This document shows positions 1 to 5,594 of a DNA stretch of 6,694 nucleotides, piece by piece. Under the pieces are notes generated by a model that searched no databases, had not been told where the DNA came from, and was given only the letters and a program-made list of their open reading frames with translations. Position 1 is the stretch's first letter. Every line of letters begins with the position of its first letter. Source of the DNA: Rhodobacterales bacterium (GTDB lineage Bacteria > Pseudomonadota > Alphaproteobacteria > Rhodobacterales > Rhodobacteraceae); contig JAAFHS010000146.1 of NCBI GenBank assembly GCA_013298485.1, positions 1 to 6,694 on the forward strand. Reading direction: 5' to 3'. A program made the translations under genes and the position numbers.

Positions 1-1
1 G

Positions 2-1084
2 GGCATTGTCGCCGAGGTGCCTGCCGCACCGCCATCGGGTGACACGGTGGTGATCGTCGATGAACCGGCAGAGACACTGCCGGATGCGGTGCCTGCGGAG
101 GCCTTGCCCGCAGAGACACCTGCGGCGGATACGGTGCCGGATACCGCCGTGACCGAAAGCGTGCCGGACGCGCAGCCGGAGGTGATTGCCCTGGCCCCCG
201 CGCTGCCGGAAACCCCGACGGTGATCAATGTGGATACTGCACCATCCGTGCTGCAACCTGACACACCCCTGATCGAGGCCGCGCCAGCATTGCCAGCCAC
301 GCCCAGCCTGGGTGCGTCAGGTGAAGGTGTTATCGTCAACCGCCCGCAGCCTGCCGATACGGCAGCTGTGGACGAGGCTGCAGCCCTGCCCGAGGTGGAT
401 CTGGACAATCAACCCCCCATGGCACGATTTGCCGCCGCGTTTGAAAATCCGGATGCCAAGCCGTTGTTCAGTATCGTGCTGATCGACACGGGCGAGGCGA
501 CACTGGACCGTGCGGCCATTGCGGCCCTGCCGTTTCCGGTCAGCGTGGTGATCGACCCGCTATCGCCCGATGCCAAAACGCAGGCCGCACTGTACCGCGC
601 GGGCGGGAAAGAGGTGCTGATGCTCGCCTCGGGCATTCCCGAGGGGGCGACGCCCGCCGATCTGGAACAGACATTCGAGGCGCATGCGGCGGCTCTGCCC
701 GAGGCGGTGGCGGTGATCGATACCGAAGAGGCGAGTTTTCAGGACAACCGCCCGCTGGCAACACAGATCGTGCCCATCCTTGCGGCACAGGGGCGCGGGC
801 TGCTGACATGGGACCGGGGCCTGAATGCGGCGGATCAGGTCGCGCGGCGCGAGGGTCTGGCGTCGGCGGTGATTTTCCGCCGGATTGACGGCGATGGCGA
901 AGGCGTGCCGGTGATCCGCCGCTATCTGGACCGCGCGGCGTTCAAGGCGGCACAGGAGGGCCGGGTCACGGTGATCGGTGCGGCGCGGGCTGAAACCATC
1001 GCGGCGCTGGTGGAATGGACGATTGAAGGACGCGCCTCGACTGTGGTTATCGCGCCGGTGTCAGCCCAGCTTTCGCGTCCCTGA
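2..1084 (+). CDS. Divergent polysaccharide deacetylase family protein (YibQ-like), 5' end missing
   Basis: The reading frame is open to the left edge, so the start lies outside the window; GTG at 17 is an internal codon that could serve as a start but has no clear ribosome binding site. Seen: roughly the first 130 codons are low-complexity Ala/Pro/Glu/Asp/Thr with degenerate PAE-TLPD-like units. From about base 450 a compact domain follows, with PLFSIVLIDTG, ALPFPVSVVIDPLSP, an EAxxLPEAVAVIDTE segment, and near the end VTVIGAARAETI and STVVIAPVSA. This order matches the divergent polysaccharide deacetylase (DUF610/YibQ) family, envelope proteins thought to act on polysaccharide; an upstream membrane anchor or signal would lie outside the window. 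The family's usual Asp-Asp, the HLPM histidine, the HMGS motif and the HPH motif are not recognisable at the matching positions, so deacetylase activity is doubtful. The family call is fairly secure; the function is not known. Confidence 0.8.
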   Translation, partial: GIVAEVPAAPPSGDTVVIVDEPAETLPDAVPAEALPAETPAADTVPDTAVTESVPDAQPEVIALAPALPETPTVINVDTAPSVLQPDTPLIEAAPALPATPSLGASGEGVIVNRPQPADTAAVDEAAALPEVDLDNQPPMARFAAAFENPDAKPLFSIVLIDTGEATLDRAAIAALPFPVSVVIDPLSPDAKTQAALYRAGGKEVLMLASGIPEGATPADLEQTFEAHAAALPEAVAVIDTEEASFQDNRPLATQIVPILAAQGRGLLTWDRGLNAADQVARREGLASAVIFRRIDGDGEGVPVIRRYLDRAAFKAAQEGRVTVIGAARAETIAALVEWTIEGRASTVVIAPVSAQLSRP

Positions 1085-1327
1085 TCCTGCCAGAATGCCC
1101 AAAGCCGCCGGGTAATCGGGCTTGGGTGGTGGCAAGTCGATCTTTGGCAGGTCGGGCAGCGGATCGGGAAACAGCAGTTTCGGCAGCGGGCGGTCCGCCG
1201 TGCCCCGCGCGGCTGGTCGTTGCGCTGGCGGCGCGGCCGCGCGATCATGTGGTGGGGCAGGCCTGCCCGCAGGTTGCGGTGACGCGTTGGCCGCAGGCCA
1301 TGCTGCAGCGACGCCAGAGACGGTCAT
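1061..1327 (-). CDS. Possible small Ala/Pro-rich hypothetical protein (88 aa)
   Basis: I do not recognise this protein. On the minus strand an AAGGAGG Shine-Dalgarno sequence lies 7 bases before ATG 1327-1325, and an extended -10-like TGCTAGAAC lies further upstream. The resulting 88-residue product begins MTVSGVAAAWPAANA, has a Pro/Ala/Arg-rich middle, and ends with a Leu/Pro/Asp-rich stretch (LLFPDPLPDLPKIDLPPPKP) before a basic tail. The N-terminus is only weakly like a signal peptide because it has no basic n-region. The frame stays open further upstream, but the strong ribosome binding site decides for the shorter start. Its 3' end overlaps the upstream convergent gene by 24 bases. Third-position GC is not strikingly biased, so codon usage does not settle the matter. 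It could be a chance open frame in high-GC DNA. Confidence 0.4.
   Translation of the reverse strand: MTVSGVAAAWPAANASPQPAGRPAPPHDRAAAPPAQRPAARGTADRPLPKLLFPDPLPDLPKIDLPPPKPDYPAALGILAGSGTRKLG
1088..1134 (+). terminator. Hairpin after the deacetylase-family gene, possible terminator
   Basis: Four bases after the stop at 1084 there is an outer arm TGCCA (1088-1092) paired with TGGCA (1130-1134), enclosing CCCAAAGCC (1098-1106) paired with GGCTTGGG (1119-1126) with one bulged A. No T-run follows, so this is not a classical intrinsic terminator. It may still slow transcription or protect the 3' end. It also lies inside the candidate minus-strand small gene. Confidence 0.3.
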
Positions 1328-1360
1328 GGCCATCCCTCCTTGCAGAAAACACCCCCATGC

Positions 1361-1369
1361 CTGTTCTAG
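1361..1369 (-). promoter_or_regulatory. Extended -10-like element upstream of the small minus-strand gene
   Basis: Read on the minus strand this is TGCTAGAAC: a TG dinucleotide, one base, then TAGAAC, which matches 4 of 6 positions of the TATAAT box. No good -35 box sits at the usual distance. It lies about 35 bases before the proposed start at 1327. The support is weak and the element only adds to the case for that gene. Confidence 0.22.
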
Positions 1370-1491
1370 CACAGACATCCGCTGGTGTGGCCTGAAAGAG
1401 AGGCTGGATTTGTCCGCGAAACCACGCGCCTGCCGGGTTGGTGCCATGCCCCCGCCGGAATCGCCGAGACGAGGCCAGATGCCACACGGGG

Positions 1492-1520
1492 TTGAAGCTG
1501 CCTGTGCCGCCGCCTACCCT
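1492..1520 (+). promoter_or_regulatory. Candidate ctaA promoter
   Basis: TTGAAG (1492-1497) and TACCCT (1515-1520) are separated by 17 bases, which would put transcription start near 1527 and give a leader of about 20 bases before the ctaA ATG. The -35 box is reasonable (TTGA conserved) and the -10 is poor (3 of 6). I see nothing better in 1328-1548, which otherwise holds no recognisable gene on either strand. Confidence 0.3.
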
Positions 1521-1533
1521 GTCAGCAGTGCAT

Positions 1534-1540
1534 AAGGGGA
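1534..1540 (+). promoter_or_regulatory. Ribosome binding site deciding the ctaA start
   Basis: AAGGGGA ends 8 bases before ATG 1549. It favours this codon over the in-frame GTG at 1438, whose extra 37 residues look like translated leader and have no family resemblance. Confidence 0.6.
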
Positions 1541-1548
1541 CCACTGGC

Positions 1549-2700
1549 ATGGCCGGCAAGCGGAATATTTTTGAAGAGATCAGTCAGGCCGGGGTGGCAC
1601 CTGTCGTACAGGGCGGCATGATTGCCGCACGCGGCACGGGCGCACGCGGCGCGATACGGGTCTGGATGATGCTGCTGTTCCTGCTGGTGGTCGTGATGAT
1701 CATGGTGGGCGGCCTGACGCGGCTGACGGACAGCGGATTGTCGATCACCGAATGGAACCTGGTAACAGGCGTCCTGCCGCCGCTCAATGCCGCCGACTGG
1801 GCGGCAGAATTCGCAAAATATCAGGCGATCCCCGAATTCCAGCTGCAGAACACGGCAATGACCTTGGATGAATTCAAGACCATCTACTACTGGGAATGGG
1901 GGCATCGGTTTCTGGGGCGCTTCATCGGCCTTGTCTGGGCCGCGGGGTTTGCCTGGTTCTGGCTGCGCAAGCAGATCCCCGCAGGCTGGACAGGGCGGCT
2001 TTTGCTGCTGGGTGCGCTGGGCGGGCTGCAGGGGGGGATCGGATGGTGGATGGTCTCGTCCGGCCTGGTGGGCACGCGGGTGGATGTCGTGTCATGGAAG
2101 CTTGCCACGCATCTGGGCCTTGCCTTCGTGATCCTGGGGTTCATCGCCTGGTATGTGTTCCTGCTGCGCCGGTCCGAGGCCGATCTGTTGCAGGCGCGCC
2201 GGGTGCGCGAGGGCAGGCTGTTCGGAATGACCACGGGGCTGATGCATTTTGCGTTCCTGCAGATCATACTGGGCGCCCTGGTCGCGGGAATTGATGCGGG
2301 GCGGTACTTTCCGACATGGCCGCTGATGAACGGCAGCTTCTTTCCGGCTGACGCCTTTTATGTGCCGGGGCGGCCCGCCTGGACGGCGATCTATGAGAAC
2401 GCAGGTCTGGTGCAGTTCATCCACCGCATGTCGGGATATGGGCTGTTTGCGTTCGGGATTGTCCTGTGGCTGCGCGGACGGCAGTCGGTGCACGGCACGA
2501 CACGCATGGCGTTTCATGCGGTGATGGGGATGCTGGTCGTGCAGATGGTCCTTGGCGTGGCCACCGTGCTGCACCTTGCACAGGTCCATATTGCCCTGAC
2601 GCATCAGGTGGGTGCGGTGGTCCTGTGGGTGCTGATCATCCGCGCGCGGCACCTGGCGCAATATCCGATGGCAGGATCGATCCGGAAGGGAACAGCATGA
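1549..2700 (+). CDS. ctaA: Heme A synthase (COX15/CtaA family)
   Basis: This integral membrane enzyme oxidises the C8 methyl group of heme O to a formyl group, giving heme A for aa3-type cytochrome c oxidase. The 383-residue product is of normal length for the proteobacterial type. About eight hydrophobic helices can be seen, near residues 36-56, 121-139, 149-167, 185-206, 228-248, 289-309, 322-342 and 347-366. The family signature GGLTRLTDSGLSITEW follows helix 1. The four expected heme-region histidines are present: H119 (EWGHRFLGR), H188 (LATHLG), H292 (FIHRMSGY) and H352 (LTHQVG). The extracytoplasmic cysteine pair of Bacillus-type CtaA is absent, as expected for this subgroup. The start at 1549 is set by the AAGGGGA ribosome binding site. 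The stop overlaps the next gene as ATGA (2697-2700). The assignment is secure. Confidence 0.97.
   Translation: MAGKRNIFEEISQAGVAPVVQGGMIAARGTGARGAIRVWMMLLFLLVVVMIMVGGLTRLTDSGLSITEWNLVTGVLPPLNAADWAAEFAKYQAIPEFQLQNTAMTLDEFKTIYYWEWGHRFLGRFIGLVWAAGFAWFWLRKQIPAGWTGRLLLLGALGGLQGGIGWWMVSSGLVGTRVDVVSWKLATHLGLAFVILGFIAWYVFLLRRSEADLLQARRVREGRLFGMTTGLMHFAFLQIILGALVAGIDAGRYFPTWPLMNGSFFPADAFYVPGRPAWTAIYENAGLVQFIHRMSGYGLFAFGIVLWLRGRQSVHGTTRMAFHAVMGMLVVQMVLGVATVLHLAQVHIALTHQVGAVVLWVLIIRARHLAQYPMAGSIRKGTA
2684..2690 (+). promoter_or_regulatory. Ribosome binding site for the M32 carboxypeptidase, inside ctaA
   Basis: GGAAGGG lies 6 bases before ATG 2697, within the last codons of ctaA. It fixes the downstream start at 2697 rather than at in-frame codons further up, and with the ATGA overlap it suggests coupled translation. 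Confidence 0.7.
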
Positions 2701-4166
2701 CCGCCTATACCGATCTTCTGGCGCATCAGCGCGAGACCGAGGCGCTGGCGCAGGTGGCAGGCAGGCTGGGCTGGGATCAGGAAACCATGATGCCGCGCGG
2801 GGCCGCCGAACAGCGGTCCGAGGAAATGGCGGCGATGGAGGGCGTGCTGCACGCACGGCGCACCGATCCGCGCATGGGCGACTGGCTGGCGCAGGCTGTC
2901 GCGGATGGCCCGGTGGCGGCAGCCCAGCTGCGCCATATCCGGCGCAGTTTTGACCGCGCGACCAAGGTGCCAGCGGCGCTGGCGCAAGAGATCGCGCGCG
3001 TGACCAGCATGGCGCAGGGCATCTGGGCCGATGCGCGGGCGCGTGATGATGTGGCCGCTTTCCTGCCGACGCTGGCCGAGGTGATCCGCCTGCGGCGCGA
3101 AGAGGCGGCGGCGCTGGCACAGGGGGGTGATCTCTATGATGCGCTGATTGACGACTACGAACCGGGTGCCACCGCGGCCAGTATCGGCGCGATGTTCGAC
3201 CGCATGCGCCCGCGTCTGGTGGCCTTGCGCGCGGCTGTGCTGGGGGCGGCCTACCAGCCTGCGCCCTTGCAGGGCAGCTTTCCGGCCACCGGCCAGATGG
3301 CACTGTCGCGTGAGCTGGCCAGCGCCTTTGGCTATGACTGGAACCGGGGGCGGCTTGATCTTGCGGTGCATCCGTTCAGCTCCGGCTCGGGCGCGGATGT
3401 GCGCATCACGTCGCGCGTGGCAGAGGGCGATCCCTTCAACTGTTTCTATTCGACGATCCACGAGGTTGGCCATGCCTGCTATGAACAGGGGATCGATCCG
3501 GCCTATGCGCTGACGCCGCTGGGGGCGGGTGTGTCGATGGGCGTGCATGAAAGCCAGAGCCGCATCTATGAAAACCAGCTGGGCCGCAGCCGTGCGTTCA
3601 CCGGCTGGCTGCACGGGCGGATGGTTGCGACATTCGGGGATTTCGGCCTGCGCGCGGATGATTTCCATGGCACGGTCAACCGGGTGCAGTCGGGTTATAT
3701 CCGGACCGAAGCGGATGAGGTGCATTACAATCTGCATGTGATGATGCGTTTTGATCTGGAACGCAGCCTGATCCGGGGCGATCTGGCCGTGGCGGATATC
3801 GAGGCTGCGTGGAATGACCGGTTCCTCGCCGATTTCGGTGTGATGGTGGACAAGCCATCCAACGGCATGCTGCAGGACGTGCACTGGTCGGTCGGCCTGT
3901 TCGGGTATTTCCCGACCTATACGCTGGGCAATGTCTATGCGGGCTGCCTGCATCAGGCCCTGCGCGCGGCAGTGCCCGATCTGGATGCGCAGCTGGCGCG
4001 CGGCGATACCACGGCGGCAACGGGCTGGCTGCGGGCCAATCTGCAGGTGCATGGCGGGCTTTATCCGCCGCGCGAAGTGGTCGAACGCGCCTGCGGGTCT
4101 GCGCCCACCGAGGGGCCGTTGCTGGATTATCTTGAGGCGAAGTTCCGCGGGATTTACGGGATTTAG
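2697..4166 (+). CDS. M32 family metallocarboxypeptidase (thermostable carboxypeptidase 1 type)
   Basis: This is a zinc-dependent, probably cytoplasmic carboxypeptidase that removes C-terminal residues from peptides. The 489-residue length is close to the usual 490-510 for M32 enzymes. M32 hallmarks appear in order: HPF at 225-227, DVRIT at 234-238, the zinc motif HEVGH at 255-259 (H255, H259 ligands, E256 general base), HESQSR at 284-289 (E285 the expected third ligand), LQDVHW at 392-397 and GYFPTY at 403-408. The N-terminal 200 residues are helical and Ala/Arg-rich, as in the family, and there is no signal peptide. The gene overlaps ctaA by 4 bases (ATGA) and ends tail to tail with the leftward crotonase gene, also overlapping by 4 bases. 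No own promoter is visible, so it is probably co-transcribed with ctaA. I see no biochemical reason for that pairing. All catalytic motifs are intact. Confidence 0.95.
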   Translation: MTAYTDLLAHQRETEALAQVAGRLGWDQETMMPRGAAEQRSEEMAAMEGVLHARRTDPRMGDWLAQAVADGPVAAAQLRHIRRSFDRATKVPAALAQEIARVTSMAQGIWADARARDDVAAFLPTLAEVIRLRREEAAALAQGGDLYDALIDDYEPGATAASIGAMFDRMRPRLVALRAAVLGAAYQPAPLQGSFPATGQMALSRELASAFGYDWNRGRLDLAVHPFSSGSGADVRITSRVAEGDPFNCFYSTIHEVGHACYEQGIDPAYALTPLGAGVSMGVHESQSRIYENQLGRSRAFTGWLHGRMVATFGDFGLRADDFHGTVNRVQSGYIRTEADEVHYNLHVMMRFDLERSLIRGDLAVADIEAAWNDRFLADFGVMVDKPSNGMLQDVHWSVGLFGYFPTYTLGNVYAGCLHQALRAAVPDLDAQLARGDTTAATGWLRANLQVHGGLYPPREVVERACGSAPTEGPLLDYLEAKFRGIYGI

Positions 4167-4957
4167 CCCTGCGGCCAGTCGGGGCTGCGCTTTTCCAGAA
4201 AGGCGCTGATGCCTTCATCGGTATCCCGCCACAGCATGTTTTCAACCATCACCGCACCCGTGTGGGCATAGGCAGCCGCCACAGTCATATCCGCCTGATC
4301 GTAAAAGGCGCGTTTGCCGATTTTCACCACCGCCCCCAGCTTGGCCGCGATGGTATTGGCCAGGGCGAGCGTGTCATCCGCCAGCGTATCCGGGGCCGCG
4401 ATGCGGTTGATCAGGCCGACCTCCGCCGCGCGGGCGGCGCTGATGAATTCGCCGGTTGTCAGCATCTCGAACGCGATCTTGGGCGCGATGTTGCGGGTCA
4501 GCGCGACCATGGGCGTGGAACAGAAAAGGCCGATGTTCACCCCGTTGACGCCAAACCGCGTGCCCGTGGCCGCCACCGCCAGATCGCAGGTCGCGACCAG
4601 CTGGCAGCCTGCCGCCGTGGCAATCCCGTGGACCTGCGCAATGACAGGTTGGGGCAGGGCGGTGATGGCCTGCATCAGGGTGGCGCAGCGGGTGAAAAGA
4701 TCGGTAAAGTAGGCCGCCCCCTTGTCAGGGCCCGCGCGCGCCGCCTGCATCTCGCGCAGATCATGGCCCGCGCAGAACGCTTTGCCCGCACCGCCGAGGA
4801 TGACAACGCGGATCGCGGGGTCCATGGCAAGGCGCGCGAGTTCCGCCTGCAGGGCCGCCAGCATTGCATCGGACAAAGCGTTGAGCGTGGCGGGGGCATT
4901 CAGCGTCAGGCGGGCGACAGGGCCCAAATCCGCGCGCAGAAGGATCGGGTCGGTCAT
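4163..4957 (-). CDS. Crotonase-fold protein, ECHDC3-like (enoyl-CoA hydratase/isomerase family)
   Basis: The 264-residue product has the crotonase (enoyl-CoA hydratase/isomerase) layout: a LNAPATLNALS acyl-CoA segment near 19-29, the first oxyanion-hole segment GKAFCAGHDLREM at 58-70, HGIATAAGCQL at 110-120, and CDLAVAA at 124-130 followed by FGVNGVNIGLFCSTP at 135-149. The GLFCSTP motif and spacing are those of the ECHDC3 branch. At the positions of the two catalytic glutamates of rat mitochondrial hydratase (Glu144 and Glu164, 20 residues apart) this protein has Q119 and G139, also 20 apart. Acyl-CoA binding is therefore likely, but ordinary hydratase chemistry is not expected. The start ATG at 4957 has only a weak ribosome binding site. 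The stop overlaps the carboxypeptidase stop by 4 bases. A promoter and palindrome lie just upstream. Database names such as 'enoyl-CoA hydratase' may mislead on its reaction. Confidence 0.92.
   Translation of the reverse strand: MTDPILLRADLGPVARLTLNAPATLNALSDAMLAALQAELARLAMDPAIRVVILGGAGKAFCAGHDLREMQAARAGPDKGAAYFTDLFTRCATLMQAITALPQPVIAQVHGIATAAGCQLVATCDLAVAATGTRFGVNGVNIGLFCSTPMVALTRNIAPKIAFEMLTTGEFISAARAAEVGLINRIAAPDTLADDTLALANTIAAKLGAVVKIGKRAFYDQADMTVAAAYAHTGAVMVENMLWRDTDEGISAFLEKRSPDWPQG
4187..4206. terminator. Stable hairpin at the convergent gene junction
   Basis: GCGCTTTT (4187-4194), the 4-base loop CCAG, then AAAGGCGC (4199-4206) form an 8-bp stem with one G·T pair, 21 bases after the carboxypeptidase stop. 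It lies inside the 3' coding end of the crotonase gene. No T-run follows on the plus strand, so termination is possible but unproven. Confidence 0.3.
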
Positions 4958-4989
4958 CGTTTCATCCGCCGGAGGCCACAGAAGACATA

Positions 4990-5009
4990 AAATTGACGGC
5001 TGTCAATTT
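4990..5009. promoter_or_regulatory. Perfect 8+8 inverted repeat, candidate repressor operator
   Basis: AAATTGAC (4990-4997) and GTCAATTT (5002-5009) are perfect inverted copies around the 4-base spacer GGCT. The element overlaps the -10 box and predicted start site of the minus-strand promoter for the crotonase gene. Its size and symmetry suit a dimeric repressor such as a TetR or GntR family protein; fatty-acid and branched-chain catabolic genes are often controlled this way. The regulator is not in the window and its identity is unknown. Confidence 0.55.
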
Positions 5010-5033
5010 ACATACATTCGTCTTATCTATCAA
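5005..5033 (-). promoter_or_regulatory. Candidate promoter of the crotonase-fold gene
   Basis: On the minus strand, TTGATA (5033-5028, 5 of 6 to the -35 consensus) and TAAATT (5010-5005, 4 of 6 to the -10) are 17 bases apart. Transcription would start near 4998, inside the inverted repeat, and give a leader of about 40 bases. The stretch is conspicuously AT-rich against its surroundings, as expected for a promoter in a high-GC genome. Confidence 0.5.
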
Positions 5034-5038
5034 CGCAT

Positions 5039-5055
5039 TGGGCAATTTCTGCCCA
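5039..5055 (-). terminator. Hairpin downstream of the bactofilin gene, possible terminator
   Basis: TGGGCA (5039-5044) and TGCCCA (5050-5055) form a 6-bp stem with a 5-base loop, 32 bases beyond the bactofilin stop on the minus strand. No T-run follows, so it is at best a weak or factor-assisted terminator separating bactofilin from the crotonase gene. Confidence 0.3.
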
Positions 5056-5086
5056 GGCGCGTTAACACATTTGAAACATGGCGTGA

Positions 5087-5470
5087 TCAGGTCTTGGCCT
5101 TGATGAACCGGCCTTCGATCGAGGCACCGTTTTCGATGATGATGCTGCTGTAAGTCACATCCGCCGCGACCACGGCGGTGGAGCGCAGCGAAAACGCCTT
5201 GGAGGTGACCTTGCCGTCAAGGCGGCCCTTCACCTCGACCGTATCTGCCGTCACGATGCCCGTGACCTTGCCCTCGGGGCCGACGACAAGGCCGCGTGCC
5301 GTGATCGTGCCGTCGATATCGCCCTGCACTTCGATGTTGCCGGCAGAGGTGATCTCGCCCGTGATCTTGAGGTCCGCCCCCAGAACCGAGGTCTTGCCGC
5401 TGGGCGTGGCCCGGTCGGGGGTGCGATCCGGACGATCTGGGGCGGCGGTGGCATCGGTCTTGTTGAACAT
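5087..5470 (-). CDS. Bactofilin (polymer-forming cytoskeletal protein, DUF583)
   Basis: Bactofilins polymerise without nucleotide through a right-handed beta-helix and act as scaffolds at the inner membrane, often recruiting cell-wall enzymes. The 127-residue product has a short polar, Pro/Asp/Arg-rich N-terminus (about 1-27), followed by a beta-helix with the family's regular pattern: SVLGADLKITGEITSAG, then IEVQGDIDGTITA, LVVGPEGKVTGIVTADTVEV, KGRLDGKVTSKAFSL, and a final STAVVAADVTYSSI segment. It ends GRFIKAKT, a short tail. The start at 5470 is chosen because GGAGAG lies just upstream on the minus strand. The in-frame ATG at 5482 has no ribosome binding site, and the longer frame reaching 5620 would translate the repeat-bearing leader. 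No M23 peptidase gene, a frequent bactofilin partner, lies beside it here. The family call is secure; the exact cellular role is not known. Confidence 0.93.
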   Translation of the reverse strand: MFNKTDATAAPDRPDRTPDRATPSGKTSVLGADLKITGEITSAGNIEVQGDIDGTITARGLVVGPEGKVTGIVTADTVEVKGRLDGKVTSKAFSLRSTAVVAADVTYSSIIIENGASIEGRFIKAKT

Positions 5471-5474
5471 CAGG

Positions 5475-5480
5475 CTCTCC
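5475..5480 (-). promoter_or_regulatory. Ribosome binding site deciding the bactofilin start
   Basis: Read on the minus strand this is GGAGAG, 4 bases from ATG 5470 (the GGAG core is 6 bases away). It supports MFNKTD as the N-terminus rather than the MESLMFNKTD start 12 bases further upstream. Confidence 0.6.
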
Positions 5481-5529
5481 ATGCGGGTGCATTGCAGGCA
5501 CCGAGGGTGGTTAGACGCGATTGCGGGGT

Positions 5530-5592
5530 GACGGGTCAAGGCCCGTCTGGCCGGATTGGCGGTTTTCCCGCAAAGGCTGCGGGGCCGGCTGG
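5530..5592 (-). other. Two adjacent hairpins in the bactofilin leader
   Basis: GACGGG (5530-5535) pairs with CCCGTC (5542-5547) across a 6-base loop. Next to it, CTGGCCGG (5547-5554) pairs with CCGGCTGG (5585-5592) with two G·T pairs, enclosing an inner CCCGC (5567-5571) and GCGGG (5579-5583) stem. If transcription starts near 5591 both would be in the 5' leader RNA. I recognise no riboswitch class. Such foldings are also common by chance in GC-rich DNA. Confidence 0.3.
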
Positions 5593-5594
5593 AA

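Noticed and set aside
1438..1548. N-terminal extension of ctaA from the in-frame GTG at 1438
   Set aside because: The extra 37 residues do not resemble the family, no ribosome binding site precedes 1438, and AAGGGGA sits properly before ATG 1549.
2466..2696. N-terminal extension of the M32 carboxypeptidase into ctaA
   Set aside because: The residues are out-of-frame ctaA sequence, and GGAAGGG plus the ATGA overlap point to 2697. The family length fits 489 residues.
2604..4052. Very long minus-strand open frame opposite the M32 gene
   Set aside because: It is a shadow of a high-GC gene. It is rich in His/Arg/Gln and shows no family motif, whereas the plus-strand frame has a complete M32 motif set.
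4954..4965. Three-codon leader cistron (ATG AAA CGA TGA) overlapping the crotonase start on the minus strand
   Set aside because: It has no properly spaced ribosome binding site, and such short frames are common by chance.
4262..4990. Plus-strand open frame of 242 codons opposite the crotonase gene
   Set aside because: The Arg/Gly/Asp-rich translation has no domain pattern. The minus-strand frame carries the crotonase motifs.
5061..5076. CtrA-like site near TTAACACATTTGAA
   Set aside because: Only one TTAA half is present at the required spacing; the second half reads GAAA, so it does not meet the TTAA-N7-TTAA pattern.
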